A stretch of 15,061 nucleotides of DNA. Origin: RXOA01 sp964547105. Lineage in GTDB: Bacteria; Bipolaricaulota; Bipolaricaulia; UBA7950; UBA9294. The stretch's first letter is position 1. Each line of letters starts with the position of its first letter. A program made the translations under genes and the position numbers. The notes below the pieces were generated by a model that worked only from the letters and a program-made list of their open reading frames with translations, was not told the origin of the DNA and did not search any database. The stretch spans positions 1-15,061 of the forward strand of contig CAZJLO010000047.1 of assembly GCA_964547105.1 (NCBI GenBank), written 5' to 3'. Positions 12,792 to 15,061 of this stretch are shown piece after piece.

Positions 12792-14738
12792 CTACGGCAG
12801 GTTCCCGATCGCAATCTGGTAGAGCTTGTCGTCGAACCAATTCTCGTTGGTGCGTTGGGTGGCCCACAGGAACTGCCCGTCCCATGTCAGATCCCACGTG
12901 CCTTCGCTGCAGGCGTAGATCGAGCCGAGCGACTGACCGGTGGCGGAAACGCGCTCGATACCGCGGCCTCCGGGAACCCAGAACGCCTGGCCGTCCCACG
13001 CCAACCCTCCCCCGCCGCCCTGGATGGGAATCGTGTTCAGCAGGTTTCCCTGCCGGTCCACGCGGTAGATGGTGGAGCTGGTCCATCCCATGATGCACAA
13101 CGCCTGCCCGTCCCAGGCGATCCCCTTCGCCCCGCCCGTCGGATCGGGGATCGCGAAGCTTCCGAGCACCGTGCCGGTCGTGGTCATCTGGTAGACCTTC
13201 TTCTCGGCGAAGTCGTTGATCCACAGGTGCTCGCCATCGTAGGTCATCCCCCACGCTTGCGGTCCCGGATAGCGCCACTGTGTCAGAACGGCCCCGGTCA
13301 CAGGATCGAGCCGATAGACGTCGCCCCACAACGTCGCCGTCCAAATCGCCGCACCGTCCCAAGTGACACTCCACGTCAGCCCAAGGCCGTCGCCGATCTT
13401 GTTGATGACGGTACGTGTGGCGTCAGCGTCGGGATAGATATACATGAAACGATCGAGCAGCCGGTCGCCCGGCGTGTAGCCAAGCTCGTACGGACGGTGG
13501 TCCGGCATGATGAAGGGAATCGATGACGGCGCGGGTGTTCCGCCGGATAGCCAGGTCATGGCTCCGGCGCAGTTGGGCATGTCGGCGGAGTTCGCGGCAA
13601 ACACGGTTGCCGAGTCGATCTGCACGGTGTTCGTTCCCTCGCCACAGCCGATTCCTTGCATGTTCTCCCGCACGAAACATCCCCGGACGATCAGCGCGCC
13701 GTGATCGTCGACCGAGAGCCCCGCAGCAGCGCTTCCCTCGATGATGCAGCCTTCTATGCTGGCCGTCGAGGCGTCGACGTGAATGCCGTTGGTTCCCGAT
13801 TCCGAGACAAGACAGTCACGGATCGTGACGTCATTGAACTGCTCCATCGCGATCCCGTTGTAGCCGTTTTGATAGATGCGAGCCCTCTCCAGCGTAGGTC
13901 GGCAGTAGGACTCGAAGTAGATCCCTTCCCAGTTGTTCCAGCGGACGATCAGATCCGAGAGGGTGGGGCTTGAATTCCACAGATTGAGTCCTTGCTGGGC
14001 GAACTCGAGGATGGCAAAGCGGATCTCGGAGTCGCTGGAGGCGTTCACCAGGCGAAGCATCCCCCAATCGCCGTTGGTCGGATCGGGAGCATCGGACGTG
14101 AACCAGATCGGATCGCTCGCCGTACCGGCGGCCTTGAGCGTCCCCTCCACCCGCATGCTCAGCCGGGCGCCGGGATCGGTGTAGCCGCGGTAGTGCTTGA
14201 AGCGGATCTTGGTACCCGGTTCGATCGTCAGCGTGACACCCGCCGGCACGAAGACAGAGCTCGTCACCCAAACATCGCCGCTCCACACGGTGTCCTGCCG
14301 GATTGTCCCACCGATGCCGCCGTGCGTCCCTTCGCTCTGGGGCGTAGCGCTGCCGCCGCACATCTCCGCGGTCAGGTCATAGGCGATCACGTTCGTCGGC
14401 CCCACATCGACGATGTCGAACTGCAGCGTGCCTGCGCACGGGATCGCTCCGGACGGAAGCGGCGTCACCCAGGGCGTAGTCCCGATGAGCAGGCCGGTTG
14501 GATGTTGATCGAGCGGTGCGTTCGGCCTGACGACGGGTTGCCCGTCCCCGCCTTCCATCGGGATCTCGACCCCGTCTACCCACATCCGCCAGCCTCCCCA
14601 CGCAGGGAACGCATCCAGCTCGACGACCATCACACCCAATCCGGCGTTCCAGTCGACGGACAGGATCTCCACCGAACCAGCCGAGAGGGAGACGAAGAAG
14701 AGAACAGCCAGCACAGCCATCCATCGTTTCGCGCTCAT
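12792..14738 (-). CDS. Exported right-handed beta-helix plus WDG-repeat beta-propeller protein (648 aa)
   Basis: I chose ATG 14738 because MSAKRW then MAVLAVLFFVSLSAGS is a good signal peptide. In-frame ATGs at 14750 and 14756 are alternatives, and none has a clear Shine-Dalgarno site. Residues about 25-145 form an unassigned beta-rich N-terminal region. About 148-375 look like a right-handed parallel beta-helix: VPAGVTLTIEPGTKIRF, then repeated turns such as NNWEGIYFESYCRPTLERARIYQNGYNGIAM, DCLVSESGTNGIHV and CIIEGSAAAGLSV. About 455-648 hold five repeats of about 40 residues built on W/YDG: SVTWDGAAIWT, GMTYDGEHLWI, GIAWDGQALCI, GLAWDGQAFWV and DLTWDGQFLWA, each followed by a strand like VYRLD. 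This resembles a beta-propeller of the glutamine-cyclotransferase/NHL style. Cell-surface or periplasmic carbohydrate or protein binding is inference. The gene lies between copies of the dispersed repeat. Confidence 0.85.
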   Translation of the reverse strand: MSAKRWMAVLAVLFFVSLSAGSVEILSVDWNAGLGVMVVELDAFPAWGGWRMWVDGVEIPMEGGDGQPVVRPNAPLDQHPTGLLIGTTPWVTPLPSGAIPCAGTLQFDIVDVGPTNVIAYDLTAEMCGGSATPQSEGTHGGIGGTIRQDTVWSGDVWVTSSVFVPAGVTLTIEPGTKIRFKHYRGYTDPGARLSMRVEGTLKAAGTASDPIWFTSDAPDPTNGDWGMLRLVNASSDSEIRFAILEFAQQGLNLWNSSPTLSDLIVRWNNWEGIYFESYCRPTLERARIYQNGYNGIAMEQFNDVTIRDCLVSESGTNGIHVDASTASIEGCIIEGSAAAGLSVDDHGALIVRGCFVRENMQGIGCGEGTNTVQIDSATVFAANSADMPNCAGAMTWLSGGTPAPSSIPFIMPDHRPYELGYTPGDRLLDRFMYIYPDADATRTVINKIGDGLGLTWSVTWDGAAIWTATLWGDVYRLDPVTGAVLTQWRYPGPQAWGMTYDGEHLWINDFAEKKVYQMTTTGTVLGSFAIPDPTGGAKGIAWDGQALCIMGWTSSTIYRVDRQGNLLNTIPIQGGGGGLAWDGQAFWVPGGRGIERVSATGQSLGSIYACSEGTWDLTWDGQFLWATQRTNENWFDDKLYQIAIGNLP

Positions 14739-14840
14739 GCTTACCAGCATAGGCATCCGCAAACGCCGCATCAAGCACCGACTAACGGCAGAGCTCGACC
14801 CCACCTCTATTGGCAAGGCAAGCGATCTCACAGCAATCAC

Positions 14841-14909
14841 CTCTCGCAGAGAACCCCAGTTTCAGGCAGAAGGAAGTTCTTGGCGTTCTTCGCGGCTTGG
14901 CGAGAGAAC
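14841..14909. repeat. Dispersed repeat, shortened copy
   Basis: A left-arm fragment CTCTCGCAGAGAACCCC (14841-14857) is followed by a right arm (14873-14909) that begins GAAGTTCTTGGCG and ends GGCTTGGCGAGAGAAC. The middle of the left arm and the loop are lost or diverged relative to the full copies. Confidence 0.7.
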
Positions 14910-14925
14910 AGACCTAACCCACTCA

Positions 14926-15020
14926 TCTCGCAGAGGCGCAGAGATCGCAGAGGACACCCGGAACCAACAACCTGCCGTACGGCGAAGTTCTTGGCGCTCT
15001 TGGCGGCTTGGCGAGAGAGA
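14926..15020. repeat. Dispersed quasi-palindromic repeat, copy 2
   Basis: The left arm is at 14926-14958 (TCTCGCAGAG to GATCGCAGAGGACACC). A loop contains GAACCAACAA, as in the 12600 copy. The right arm at 14984-15020 starts GAAGTTCTTGGCG and ends GGCTTGGCGAGAGAGA. The left arm differs from copy 1 by a single base, and the orientation is the same. It lies upstream of the beta-helix gene start, only 17 bases from the shortened copy. Confidence 0.8.
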
Positions 15021-15044
15021 GATTCTATGCCCCTTGCTCACTCG

Positions 15045-15059
15045 CCTGCGAACCGCAGG
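15045..15059. other. Small hairpin at the window end
   Basis: CCTGCG (15045-15050) pairs with CGCAGG (15054-15059) across AAC. It could be part of a further element cut by the window edge, and nothing more can be said. Confidence 0.25.
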
Positions 15060-15061
15060 AT

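Noticed and set aside
11606..13093. Plus-strand frame of 495 codons
   Set aside because: It is antisense to the Tudor-like and beta-helix genes, whose minus-strand products have clear repeats and signal peptides. The plus-strand product has no recognisable domain.
1..15061. CRISPR arrays, tRNA and rRNA genes
   Set aside because: No regularly spaced identical short repeats, no cloverleaf with a GTTCGAATC-type arm and no conserved rRNA stretch were seen. The periodic repeat near 12600 and 15000 is a hairpin family, not a CRISPR.

Overview
This window looks like a piece of chromosome from an uncultured, fairly GC-rich bacterium (roughly 60% GC by eye). Most genes have a clear Shine-Dalgarno site (AGGAGG or GGGAGG) 5-9 bases before the start. 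GTG starts and 4-base GTGA stop/start overlaps also occur. No rRNA, tRNA or universal marker gene is present, so I cannot name the phylum. The tetranucleotide GATC is about three times commoner than base composition predicts, and evenly so along the window, which argues that the window comes from a single genome.

Left part (1-5650): a short damaged segment (143-729) joins the first 48 residues of a macro domain, out of frame, to an internal piece of a reductive-dehalogenase-like iron-sulfur protein. After it comes a run of minus-strand genes. In transcription order these are: a pseudogene of an immunity-like family (about 4955-5172, just downstream of a thioredoxin-fold gene at 5652-5170), a 53-residue membrane protein (4807-4646), a 25-residue ORF with a strong ribosome site and two hairpins (4495-4418), an ATP-grasp ligase (4334-3090), a spermidine-synthase-like SAM-binding protein (2641-1904), a doubtful 70-residue ORF (1917-1705), a 58-residue membrane protein (1649-1473) and a DUF5661-like protein (1429-992).

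Middle part (5947-10495): plus-strand genes. A DUF523-DUF1722 fusion (TudS-like iron-sulfur domain plus YbgA-like domain) carries a perfect 16-bp hairpin in its coding sequence. A translationally coupled ABC-2 transporter pair (ATPase 7325-8248, permease 8245-9018) follows. Next come two overlapping small membrane-protein genes of the DUF1475 and DUF3159 types (9474-10495).

Right part (10590-15061): three minus-strand genes. These are a TM1586-type nitroreductase, an exported protein with four Tudor-like modules arranged as a tandem duplication of a two-module unit, and a 648-residue exported protein combining a right-handed beta-helix with five WDG repeats of a beta-propeller. Copies of a dispersed quasi-palindromic repeat of about 95 bp sit on both sides of the last gene.

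The least ordinary points are the ATP-grasp gene with its 25-residue hairpin-bearing leader or precursor ORF and a nearby tiny membrane protein; the secreted four-module Tudor-like protein; the dispersed repeat; and the GATC enrichment. None of these can be called a new system from sequence alone.
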